A DNA stretch of 14,684 nt from CAZVUW01 sp964629825 (GTDB lineage: Bacteria; Actinomycetota; Nitriliruptoria; Euzebyales; Egibacteraceae). The notes below the pieces were generated by a model that worked only from the letters and a program-made list of their open reading frames with translations, was not told the origin of the DNA and did not search any database. Location: assembly GCA_964629825.1 (NCBI GenBank), contig CAZVUW010000081.1, positions 1 to 14,684 of the forward strand, given 5' to 3'. This document shows, piece after piece, positions 1 through 7,308 of this stretch. Each line of letters opens with the position of its first letter. Position 1 is the stretch's first letter. Position numbers and translations under genes: made by a program.

Positions 1-1629
1 GCGCTGGTGCTGCGCCCCGCCTCGGCCGAGGTCGAACACAAGATCACGTTCGTCGGCATCGACGAGACCCGCTTCGTCGGCGGTCACGCGCACGCGCCGA
101 TCGACGGCGACGTGGGCCTCTGGGTCACCGAGAACGGCATCCTCGACGCCGCCGGCAGCACCAAGAAGTCCTGGACCAACCTGGTCGACGGCGTCACGAA
201 GGGCAGCCGCAAGCTCGTGGTCCGCGACGCCACCGGCTGGCGCGTCGGCGACCGGATCGCCATCACCCCGACCGTCGCCCCCGACCCGAACCCCAAGTCG
301 GACGCGCACGCTCGCGCCTACGACGAGGTGACGATCACCGCGATCTCCGGCACCACGATCACCATCGACAAGGCCCTGGCGAACCCGCACCCCGTCGCGG
401 CCGACTCCTATGGCAACCGCTGGACCGCGGAGGTCCTGAACCTCAGCCGCAACGTGGTCATCGAGGGCACCGCCTCGGGCCGCGCCCACGTCATCTTCCT
501 GCACACCATGCAGCCCCAGCAGCTGAGCGACATCGAGCTGCGCCACGTCGGCCCGCGCGAGAGCTGGGTGAACGACAACGGCAAGCGCAAGATGCGCGGC
601 GTGAAGGGCCGCTACGCCCTGCACTTCCACATGAACGGCGACCACTCCCGCGGCACGGTTGTCCGCAACGTCGTCGTCCACGACGCCGGCAACCACTCCT
701 TCGTCCCGCACACCTCGCACGGCGTCACCTTCGAGGGCTGCGTCTCCCACAACACCTGGAGCGACCCCTTCTGGTGGGACGTCGTCGACCGCGGCGACAA
801 GCAGGAGGACACCAACGACATCACCTACCGTGGCTGCGTCGCCTCGCTGGTCAACGGCGAGACGGGCTCTCCGGAGGCCTACCGCATGACCGGCTTCCAC
901 CTCGGCAAGGGCGAGCCCAACAGCAACGTCGCGATCGACTGCGTCGCCGTCGGCATCGGTGACGGCAACGAGACGTCCGGGTTCCAGTGGCCCGAGCTCT
1001 CGCGCGGCATCTGGGAGTTCAACGGCTGCCTGGCCCACAACAACGTGATGCACGGGATCCTGTCCTGGCAGAACACCGAGGACATCCACGTGATCCGCTC
1101 CTTCGGCGCGTATCACAACGGCGTGTCGGGCATCGCTCACGGTGCCTACTCCAACTTCTGGCTGTACGAGGACTGCGACCTCTACGCCAACCGCTACTCC
1201 GGCCTCGAGATCCACGCCGTGACGCGTCAGACGAAGACCACCAAGCGCTACTACAAGGCGCCCTACCCGCTGCTCACCTTCCGCCGGTTCCGCATCGACG
1301 GCGGCGGCACGAGCACCTACGGCATCACCAGCGAGGGCCACCGCCTGCCCGCGGAAGAGGGTGTGCCGGTGCTCGTGGCAGACACCGACGTCCGCGGCGC
1401 CACCACGACCTCGTTCCGCATGGGCCCGTGGGACAACCGCGAGGAGTACGAGATCGTCGACTGCCGGTTCGACGGCGTCCAGTTCCAGATCGACTCGAAG
1501 GCAAACCCGACCAGCCACGCCCGGGTTCGCAACCTGAACGGCGAGGGCAAGCAGTTCGCCGTGTGGCCGACCGCCGCCGGCAAGGGCACCGCGCAGAAGT
1601 CCTGGAACGCGGTCGTCCGAACCCTCTGA
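1..1629 (+). CDS. Right-handed beta-helix protein, CEMIP-like, 5'-truncated by window edge
   Basis: This is the C-terminal 542 residues of a larger protein; the reading frame is open from base 1, so the true start lies upstream. It aligns along its whole length with the complete paralogue at 1850-5182. By that alignment about 116 N-terminal residues (signal peptide and most of a G8-like domain in the paralogue) are outside the window. Visible features are short beta-helix coils rich in Asn, Gly and Cys, and the motif GRYALHFHM at 607-633, which matches the GRYPIHxH signature of CEMIP/TMEM2 proteins. A conserved C-terminal block ends MGPWD-REEYE-VDCRF. Unlike the paralogue it lacks the large mid-protein insertion, so its helix runs straight from the CVASLV segment to GFHLGKGEP. 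It also has a longer loop before GRY. Export to the surface is inferred from the paralogue. A glycan-degrading or glycan-binding role is plausible by family only. A terminator-like hairpin follows the stop. Confidence 0.85.
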   Translation, partial: ALVLRPASAEVEHKITFVGIDETRFVGGHAHAPIDGDVGLWVTENGILDAAGSTKKSWTNLVDGVTKGSRKLVVRDATGWRVGDRIAITPTVAPDPNPKSDAHARAYDEVTITAISGTTITIDKALANPHPVAADSYGNRWTAEVLNLSRNVVIEGTASGRAHVIFLHTMQPQQLSDIELRHVGPRESWVNDNGKRKMRGVKGRYALHFHMNGDHSRGTVVRNVVVHDAGNHSFVPHTSHGVTFEGCVSHNTWSDPFWWDVVDRGDKQEDTNDITYRGCVASLVNGETGSPEAYRMTGFHLGKGEPNSNVAIDCVAVGIGDGNETSGFQWPELSRGIWEFNGCLAHNNVMHGILSWQNTEDIHVIRSFGAYHNGVSGIAHGAYSNFWLYEDCDLYANRYSGLEIHAVTRQTKTTKRYYKAPYPLLTFRRFRIDGGGTSTYGITSEGHRLPAEEGVPVLVADTDVRGATTTSFRMGPWDNREEYEIVDCRFDGVQFQIDSKANPTSHARVRNLNGEGKQFAVWPTAAGKGTAQKSWNAVVRTL

Positions 1630-1642
1630 CCCGCCGGCCAGC

Positions 1643-1684
1643 GGCCCGCGCGTCGTCGATCACAGGCGGCGCGCGGGCCTTCCA
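1643..1684 (+). terminator. Hairpin terminator after the first beta-helix gene
   Basis: A perfect 10-bp GC stem pairs 1643-1652 (GGCCCGCGCG) with 1670-1679 (CGCGCGGGCC) across a 17-nt loop, and is followed by TTCCATCT. It begins 13 nt after the stop codon. The T-tract is weak, as is common in high-GC actinobacteria, so termination efficiency is uncertain. Confidence 0.6.
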
Positions 1685-1798
1685 TCTGACGCTGAGTCAG
1701 CAGCTCTGACTGATCGTCTTCAAGACCACGTCTCGGCCTGCCGATCCTCTGCGCATCGGTCGGGTCACCACCCCCCCGGAGCCCGATCGCCCCCCAAG

Positions 1799-1817
1799 CC
1801 ACCCCTCTCGGGGGTGG
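1799..1817 (+). promoter_or_regulatory. Hairpin in the 5' leader of the second beta-helix gene
   Basis: A perfect 7-bp stem, CCACCCC (1799-1805) with GGGGTGG (1811-1817), closes a 5-nt loop and ends 17 nt before the Shine-Dalgarno sequence at 1835-1843. No poly-T follows, so it is not a typical terminator. It could affect translation or mRNA stability, or be a chance product of the high GC content. The rest of the 1630-1849 spacer shows no promoter I would defend, although a short inverted repeat GCTGA-G-TCAGC lies at 1691-1701. Confidence 0.3.
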
Positions 1818-1834
1818 TCCGCTCCCGTGTGCCC

Positions 1835-1843
1835 AGAGGTGAT
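1835..1843 (+). promoter_or_regulatory. Ribosome binding site that fixes the start at GTG 1850
   Basis: AGAGGTGAT lies 6 nt before GTG 1850. An in-frame GTG at 1814 would put twelve unlikely residues before the signal peptide and has no such site, so 1850 is preferred. Confidence 0.7.
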
Positions 1844-1849
1844 CCGAAC

Positions 1850-4800
1850 GTGTCCCAGGGAATCGTGAACATAGATCGCCGAGGCTTCCTAAAGGGCCTT
1901 GGCGTGGTCGGAGCCGGCGTGGCCGGCGCCGGCCTGTACGGCAGCTCGGCCGCCCATGCGCTCGCGCCGCGTCCTGTCAGCGCGCCCGCCGGTCGGGTCT
2001 CGTTGTGGAACGACCCGAGCTCGTGGCCCAACGGCAAGGTCCCCGGCAAGGGTGACATCGCCGTGGTCGACCGCCCGATCCTGCTGTCCGGCGTGGCCGA
2101 GGTCGCCGGCGTGCGCATCGAACCGACCGGCACGCTGCAGCTCGCCCCCACCGTCACCAGCTGGCTGCGCAGCAGCGGCAACGTCGTCGTCCGCGGCGCG
2201 CTGGTGCTGCGCCCCGCCTCGGCCGAGGTCGAACACAAGATCACGTTCGTCGACGTCGACGAGACCCGCTTCGTCGGCGGCGACGCCCATGAGCCGATCG
2301 ACAGCGATGTCGGCCTCTGGGTGGTGGAGGGCGGCGTCCTCGACGCCGTCGGCACTCCGAAGACGGCGTGGAGCCGGCTCTCCGACGGCGCTGCCAAGGG
2401 CACCCGCAAGCTCGCCCTGCACGACGCCAGCGGCTGGCAGGCCGGCGACCGGGTCGTCGTGACCCCGACCGTCGCACCCGCCGCAGACACCAGCTCCACC
2501 GCCCACGCGCTGGCCTATGACGACGGCACCGTGGCGGCGGTCGCCGGCGGCAGCGTCACGCTGGGCGCCGCGCTCGCCCAGCCGCACCCCGCCGCGGCCG
2601 ACAGCTTCGGCAACCGCTGGACGCCCGAGGTCCTCAACCTGACCCGCAACGTGGTGATCGAGGGCACCGACAAGGGTCGCGCCCACATCCTGTTCGTCGC
2701 CACCACACGGCCGCAGCGCCTGCGTGACGTCGAGCTGCGCCACCTCGGACCGGCAGGCGTTCTGGGCCGCTACCCGCTGCACTTCCACCGTGCCGGCAGC
2801 GCCTCGCAGGGGACCACCGTGTCCAACGTCGTCGCGCACGACTGCGGCAACCACGCCTTCGTGCCGCACTCCTCCCACGGCATCACCTTCGAGGGCTGCG
2901 TGGCGCACGACGTCGTCGGCACCCCGTTCTGGTGGGATCCGACCCAGGCCGAGACCGCGCCCGAGCCCACCGACGGCATCACGTTCCGCGCCTGCGTCGC
3001 ATCGCTGGTACACGCCGACGAGGAGCTGCCGGTGCAGGAGGTCGCCGACCCTGCGCCCTTCCACTGCGAGGGCCTCGACATCGTCCCGACCTCCGACGGG
3101 GCCGTCGTGACGGTCACCTTCCGCGATGAGGCGAAGGCGATCGCCGACCTGGAGTCCGGCGCCCTGACCTTGACGCTCACCGGCGCCCCCGCGACCAAGG
3201 AGGGGCCGCTGTCGTGGCGGGTCACCACCGCCGACAACGTCCTGCTGCGCTTCACGGCGACCATGCAGGCCATCGACCAGAACGGCAAGAAGAAGAAGGT
3301 CGTCCACCCCCTGCCAGCGTGGGTGCAGCGCAAGCCGTACAAGGTCATCAAGCTCACCGAGGGCAACCTGCAGCGCCAGATCGACCAGGCTCCGAACGGC
3401 TCGGAGCTCATCGGGACCGGCACCTACCAGGGTCCGGTCAACCTGCGTGACCGTCACGGCCTGGTGCTGCGCAACATCAAGCTCGCGATCGGCGAGGACC
3501 GCGGCTGGAACCTGGAGGGCAGCTCGAGCATCACCTTCGAGGACTGCTCGGTCGAAGGCTCGCACACCGAGGCGGACGGCGGCTACGTCCCCTACGCCCA
3601 CGGCTTCGCGATCAACGGCTCGCACCAGATCCGGCTCGCCCGCTGCTCCGTGAAGGGCGCCTGGGGCGACTTCGTCTACGTCGGCAGCGAGATCAACAAG
3701 GGCGGCCACGGGCTGTTCTCGAACATCCCCTCGCACGACGTGCTGGTCGAGAGCTGCGACTTCTACTCGTGCGGTCGCCAGGGCTTCGGCATCACCTCGG
3801 CCGACCGCTTGCGCATCCTCGACTGCACCGCCGGTGACATCGGCCGCTCGCTCATCGACATCGAGCCCGGGCACGTGTTCGACCCCGTCCGCTCCGTCAG
3901 CATCGACGGGCTGCGGCTGACCGGCAACGTCCGCAACAACTTCCTCGCGATGCACGGCAGCGCCTACCACGTGCAGAACATCGAGGTGACCAACGCCCAG
4001 CTGGGGGTCCACAGCCCCATCAGGGTGAGCGTCACCGGCAACAGCCAGCGGCGCGGCCTGCGCCTCCACAACCTGGTCTCCGAGGCGGTGCTGGGCAACC
4101 CGCACGCCGCCGTCACGGTCGCCGGCTGGGAGGACGTCGAGGTCACCGACTGCCGCGGCTGGATGCAGTCCGACCGCGGCTCACCGTTCGTCCGCCTCGA
4201 GAACTGCTACGGCTACCGCATCGAGGGCAACTCCACCAAGGACTCGCCCCGCGGCAACAAGCCGAAGCAGGCGCAGGGTCACACCGTCGAGGCCGAGATC
4301 GCCTGGTGGCAGGGGCACCGCTCAGAGGGCGACCCCTACCGGGTCGTCCACCTCGACCGCGGCCAGCACAATGTCGTCGTCGGCGCCGCGATCAACCCTG
4401 ACCCCGAGCACCGGCCCGGCGCCGAGCCCCGCCACGGCGTGGCCGGCTTCTACCTCGGCACCTGCACCCCAGGCGCCAACGTCGCCGAGAGCTGCGTGGC
4501 CGTCGGCGTCACCGGTGAGGAGTCGTCCGGCTTCTGCTGGCCCGGCCTGTCGCAGGCGGTGTGGACCTTCTCCGGCAACATCGCCCACAACAACGCCAAC
4601 CACGGCCTGCTCGCCTGGCAGGACACCGACAGCGTCGGTGTCGTCAGCGGTGCGGTCGCCTACCACAACGGCGCCGCCGGCATCCTGCACGGCGGGGCGG
4701 CCAACCTGTGGCGCTACGAGGACTGCGACCTCTACGGCAACCGCGGCGCGGGCATCGAGGTCCACGCCGTCTCCCGGCGCACGTCGGGGACCGAGAAGGT

Positions 4801-5182
4801 CTACGGCACCGCGGCGCACCCGCTGCTCACGTTCCGACGCCTGCGCGTGGACGGCGCCGGGTTGTCGACGGATGGCTTCCGCAGCCGCCGTCACCGCTTC
4901 GGCGCACGTGCCGGCATGCCGGCGCTGGTGGAGGACTGCGACGTCCGCTCCGTGACCCGCACGTCCTTCGCGATGGGGCCGTGGGACACGCGCGAGGAGT
5001 ACGAGCTGGTCGACTGCCGGTTCACCGCTCCCGCCCTGCACCTGCACCCCGCCATGAACCCGACCAGCGTCGGACGGGTTCGCAACCTCAACGGTGACGG
5101 CAAGACCTACCAGGTCTGGTCACGCAGCTCGCGCCAGCCGGGCGCTGCCCGGCCAGAGTGGGGCGCCGCCGTCGTCGCCTAG
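1850..5182 (+). CDS. Tat-exported G8-domain / CEMIP-like beta-helix protein with a nested second beta-helix
   Basis: The protein has 1110 residues from GTG 1850. Residues 9-16 are DRRGFLKG, a near-consensus twin-arginine motif, followed by a Gly/Ala/Val hydrophobic stretch and candidate cleavage after AHA or ALA (about 37-39). It should therefore cross the membrane folded. Residues 49-120 look like a G8 domain: an early Trp pair, a VPGKGD turn, then paired beta-strands. Next come the GTPKTAW segment, the SGWQAGDRVVV segment and GRYPLHFHR at 306-314, in the same order as in CEMIP/TMEM2 proteins. Residues about 391-860 have no counterpart in the upstream paralogue. They hold a beta-rich stretch and then many beta-helix coils (from about residue 494). 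The original helix resumes at RHGVAGFYLG and continues to the C-terminus. Enzymatic activity is inferred, since catalytic residues were not matched one by one. A carbohydrate-binding or structural role is the alternative. A strong terminator follows. Confidence 0.88.
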   Translation: MSQGIVNIDRRGFLKGLGVVGAGVAGAGLYGSSAAHALAPRPVSAPAGRVSLWNDPSSWPNGKVPGKGDIAVVDRPILLSGVAEVAGVRIEPTGTLQLAPTVTSWLRSSGNVVVRGALVLRPASAEVEHKITFVDVDETRFVGGDAHEPIDSDVGLWVVEGGVLDAVGTPKTAWSRLSDGAAKGTRKLALHDASGWQAGDRVVVTPTVAPAADTSSTAHALAYDDGTVAAVAGGSVTLGAALAQPHPAAADSFGNRWTPEVLNLTRNVVIEGTDKGRAHILFVATTRPQRLRDVELRHLGPAGVLGRYPLHFHRAGSASQGTTVSNVVAHDCGNHAFVPHSSHGITFEGCVAHDVVGTPFWWDPTQAETAPEPTDGITFRACVASLVHADEELPVQEVADPAPFHCEGLDIVPTSDGAVVTVTFRDEAKAIADLESGALTLTLTGAPATKEGPLSWRVTTADNVLLRFTATMQAIDQNGKKKKVVHPLPAWVQRKPYKVIKLTEGNLQRQIDQAPNGSELIGTGTYQGPVNLRDRHGLVLRNIKLAIGEDRGWNLEGSSSITFEDCSVEGSHTEADGGYVPYAHGFAINGSHQIRLARCSVKGAWGDFVYVGSEINKGGHGLFSNIPSHDVLVESCDFYSCGRQGFGITSADRLRILDCTAGDIGRSLIDIEPGHVFDPVRSVSIDGLRLTGNVRNNFLAMHGSAYHVQNIEVTNAQLGVHSPIRVSVTGNSQRRGLRLHNLVSEAVLGNPHAAVTVAGWEDVEVTDCRGWMQSDRGSPFVRLENCYGYRIEGNSTKDSPRGNKPKQAQGHTVEAEIAWWQGHRSEGDPYRVVHLDRGQHNVVVGAAINPDPEHRPGAEPRHGVAGFYLGTCTPGANVAESCVAVGVTGEESSGFCWPGLSQAVWTFSGNIAHNNANHGLLAWQDTDSVGVVSGAVAYHNGAAGILHGGAANLWRYEDCDLYGNRGAGIEVHAVSRRTSGTEKVYGTAAHPLLTFRRLRVDGAGLSTDGFRSRRHRFGARAGMPALVEDCDVRSVTRTSFAMGPWDTREEYELVDCRFTAPALHLHPAMNPTSVGRVRNLNGDGKTYQVWSRSSRQPGAARPEWGAAVVA

Positions 5183-5198
5183 CTACCCTTGCGGTCCG

Positions 5199-5236
5199 GC
5201 CCCTCGCGTTCCCAGCAGGGCGCGAGGGGCTTGGCT
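5199..5236 (+). terminator. Hairpin terminator after the second beta-helix gene
   Basis: A perfect 10-bp stem, GCCCCTCGCG (5199-5208) with CGCGAGGGGC (5221-5230), closes a 12-nt loop and is followed by TTGGCTT. It lies 17 nt after the stop codon and upstream of the operon promoter, so it separates the beta-helix unit from the export operon. Confidence 0.7.
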
Positions 5237-5287
5237 TCCGCCCGCTCGGGCGGCGGCCGTGCACCTGCTGCTGGCTCCCCCCGCAGG

Positions 5288-5316
5288 TTGACCCTTTGGT
5301 GACGCGACCTTACAGT
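5288..5316 (+). promoter_or_regulatory. Sigma-A type promoter for the export/sulfotransferase operon
   Basis: The -35 box TTGACC (5288-5293) and the -10 box TACAGT (5311-5316) are separated by exactly 17 nt. This is a near-consensus housekeeping promoter. Transcription should begin near 5322-5324, giving a leader of about 65 nt. It is the only convincing promoter seen before the nine-gene operon. No clear operator repeat flanks it. Confidence 0.65.
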
Positions 5317-5349
5317 GGGTTAGCTTCGGAGGGGGGCGGCGGGGCTACG

Positions 5350-5363
5350 GATCCGGAAGGATC
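5350..5363 (+). other. Small tetraloop hairpin in the operon leader
   Basis: GATCC (5350-5354) pairs with GGATC (5359-5363) across a GGAA loop, a GNRA-type tetraloop. It lies about 24 nt before the GTG start of the ABC ATPase and overlaps the only purine-rich tract (GGAAGGA, 5355-5361) in the leader. The stem is short, so a functional role is uncertain. Confidence 0.25.
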
Positions 5364-5386
5364 GGTCTTAACTGTGCGGTTGCGAC

Positions 5387-6421
5387 GTGCCATCTACTGA
5401 TCTTCCGACGTCCGAGCCGGTCGTCGACCTGCGTGGTCTCTGCAAGGTCTACCGGCCGACGCCACGCTGGATGCGGGCTCTCGTGCGGACCAACATCCGC
5501 GAGGACATCCACGCCCTGACCGACATCGACCTGCAGCTGCACCGCGGGCAGATTTTGGCGGTCGTGGGACCCAACGGGGCCGGCAAGACCACGATGTTCA
5601 AGACCATGATCGGTCTGACCACGCCGACCTCGGGCGAGGCCAGGATCCTGGGCTTCGACGCGCACGAGCACTCCGCCGACATGCGCCGACGCCTGGGTTG
5701 GATGCCAGCCGAGGACCGCAGCCTGTTCCTGCGCCTGACCTGCTGGGAGAACCTCTACTTCCACGGGCGCCTGCAGAGCATGCCGCGACGGGTCCTGCTC
5801 CCGCGGATCGACGCCGTGCTCGCCGAGGTGGGGCTGGAGAAGCGCGCGCAGAGCGCTGCGCAGTCCCTGTCCTCGGGTCTGCGCGCCCGGCTCCAGCTGG
5901 CCCGGGCGATCCTGCACGAGCCGGATCTGCTGGTTCTCGACGAGCCCACGGCTGCGGTCGACCCGGTCGGGGCGCACGGCCTGCTGAGCTTGATCACCCG
6001 GCTGGTGGAGGAGCGGCAGCTTGCGGTGCTGATCAGCTCCCACCGCCTAGAGGAGATCGAGGCGCTCGAGTCCGACGTCGTGCTGCTGGACCGCGGCCGC
6101 ATCCGCTACCGCGGACCCCTGAGCGTCCTGCGCGAGCAGTGGCAGCGGCCCCAGGTCGAGCTGGTCTTCTCGGACGCCGACACCCTGCGCGCCGCCGCGG
6201 CGCTGCTGGCGCGCGGCGAGGGCCACAGCAGCGAGGGCAGCGCGCCGCTGACCCTGCGCTACCAGCTGGCGCCCGGCCAGCAGCTCGGCGACGTCATCGC
6301 CCTCCTCGGCCATCACGCCGAGCGGCTGGTGAGCGCCAACCAGGTCCAGATGCCGCTGCGCGACCTGCTCGCCGCCGTCTACTCGGCCTCGCCGACCCGT
6401 GCCCAGGAGGCCCTGACATGA
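5387..6421 (+). CDS. ABC transporter ATP-binding protein (ABC-2 type exporter)
   Basis: This 344-residue ATPase powers the permease encoded next to it. Walker A is GPNGAGKTT (61-69), the signature is LSSGL (161-165), Walker B is LLVLDEPT (181-188) and the switch histidine is in SSHRLEE (His219). The layout is that of the drug-resistance/polysaccharide ABC-2 export group. The N-terminus has an extra segment (residues 22-42) before the first catalytic strand. About 100 residues follow the nucleotide-binding core, which may be a small regulatory or contact domain. The position of the Q-loop glutamine reads MPAED (106-110), so the usual Gln is absent. GTG 5387 is the first start after an in-frame TAA at 5369 and has no good Shine-Dalgarno sequence at normal spacing. 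The gene overlaps the permease by ATGA. The exported substrate is inferred from the neighbours to be a sulfated glycan or glycolipid. Confidence 0.93.
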   Translation: MPSTDLPTSEPVVDLRGLCKVYRPTPRWMRALVRTNIREDIHALTDIDLQLHRGQILAVVGPNGAGKTTMFKTMIGLTTPTSGEARILGFDAHEHSADMRRRLGWMPAEDRSLFLRLTCWENLYFHGRLQSMPRRVLLPRIDAVLAEVGLEKRAQSAAQSLSSGLRARLQLARAILHEPDLLVLDEPTAAVDPVGAHGLLSLITRLVEERQLAVLISSHRLEEIEALESDVVLLDRGRIRYRGPLSVLREQWQRPQVELVFSDADTLRAAAALLARGEGHSSEGSAPLTLRYQLAPGQQLGDVIALLGHHAERLVSANQVQMPLRDLLAAVYSASPTRAQEALT

Positions 6422-7284
6422 GCGCCTCGACCGGCGTCGTCCAGCGACGAGGACCGCTCGCGCGGCTGCGCAGCCTGGTCGTGATCGGGCTGGCCTACAC
6501 GCGCAACGAGGCGGTGGAGGACTTCAGCTACCCGCTGACGATCTTCTTCCAGCAGATCACGCTGGTCTTCCCCGTCTTCATGTACTACTTCATCTCGCAG
6601 CTGAACCCGGCCCGCGCGGGGGTGGTGGCTCAGCGCGTCGGCGGGGACTACCTCACCTTCGCGGTGATCGGCCTCGCCTCGGCCGCCGCGCTGCAGTCCG
6701 CGCTCGCCGGCTTCGGCCAGCGGCTGCAGTCGGCCAACACCAAGGGCCAGTTCGAGACGCTGCTGGTCGAGCCCGTGCCATGGCGCTTCATCCCGATCGC
6801 CATGAACATCTGGCGGACCTTCCTGGGCGTGATCGGCAGCTTCCTCATGCTGCTGATCGGGCTGGCGCTCGGCGCCGACTACCGGCTGGCCGGCCTACCC
6901 GCCTTCCTGCTGGTGCTGTTCCTCGGGATCGTGGCCTGCACCGCGATCGGCTGCCTGTCGGCCTGCATCGTCGTGCTGTCCAAGCGCTCCCAGCCGCTGA
7001 TCGCGCTGTACGGGCTGGCGGCCTCGCTGCTGGGCGGGTCGGTGTTCCCGATCTCGGTCATGCCCGAGTGGCTGCAGGCGCTGAGCTACCTGATCCCGCA
7101 CTCCTACGTGATCAACGGGGCGCGCCAGGCCCTGATGGAGGTCCCGCCGGAGGCGCTCGTCACGCTCAACCAGGCGATCCTCGGGCTGGTCATCTTCGAC
7201 GTGGTGGCGATCGTCGTGAGCTTCTACCTGTTCGGGAAGGCCCTCGACTACGCACGGGAGATGGGCCTCCTGGGGGACTACTAG
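6418..7284 (+). CDS. ABC-2 type transporter permease
   Basis: This 288-residue membrane protein forms the channel half of the exporter. Hydrophobic stretches lie at about 38-60, 78-98, 128-152, 158-185, 193-215 and 250-273, giving six membrane spans with a cytoplasmic N-terminus. The conserved ABC-2 signature is seen late: GGSVFPISVMPEWL (206-219), then IPHSYVINGARQ (226-237). The start ATG overlaps the ATPase stop (ATGA, 6418-6421), so the two are probably translationally coupled. Its length and topology fit both the daunorubicin-resistance and the polysaccharide/glycolipid ABC-2 permeases, and sequence alone does not decide between them. The downstream glycosyltransferases and sulfotransferases favour glycan export. 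The C-terminal GLLGDY tail is short and hydrophilic. The next gene starts 24 nt later. Confidence 0.92.
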   Translation: MSASTGVVQRRGPLARLRSLVVIGLAYTRNEAVEDFSYPLTIFFQQITLVFPVFMYYFISQLNPARAGVVAQRVGGDYLTFAVIGLASAAALQSALAGFGQRLQSANTKGQFETLLVEPVPWRFIPIAMNIWRTFLGVIGSFLMLLIGLALGADYRLAGLPAFLLVLFLGIVACTAIGCLSACIVVLSKRSQPLIALYGLAASLLGGSVFPISVMPEWLQALSYLIPHSYVINGARQALMEVPPEALVTLNQAILGLVIFDVVAIVVSFYLFGKALDYAREMGLLGDY

Positions 7285-7308
7285 GCCGGACCCGGCGGGG
7301 GAGCGGAC

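Noticed and set aside
1814..1849. Upstream GTG start for the second beta-helix protein
   Set aside because: It overlaps a hairpin, lacks a ribosome binding site and adds an unlikely extension before the twin-arginine motif; GTG 1850 has a clear Shine-Dalgarno sequence.
3265..3315. NGKKKK stretch in the nested insert resembling NGKRKM in the first gene (about 580-600)
   Set aside because: The shared patch is only a few basic residues in different structural contexts, too short to support homology.
1889..4105. A 738-codon open frame on the minus strand
   Set aside because: It lies opposite the beta-helix gene, has Val/Gly/Asp-rich low-complexity content and no recognisable motif. Long antisense frames are expected at this GC content.
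5368..5386. TTAACT as a second -10 box for a leaderless ATPase transcript
   Set aside because: It has no matching -35 box and would start transcription before, not at, the GTG; the promoter at 5288-5316 is far better.
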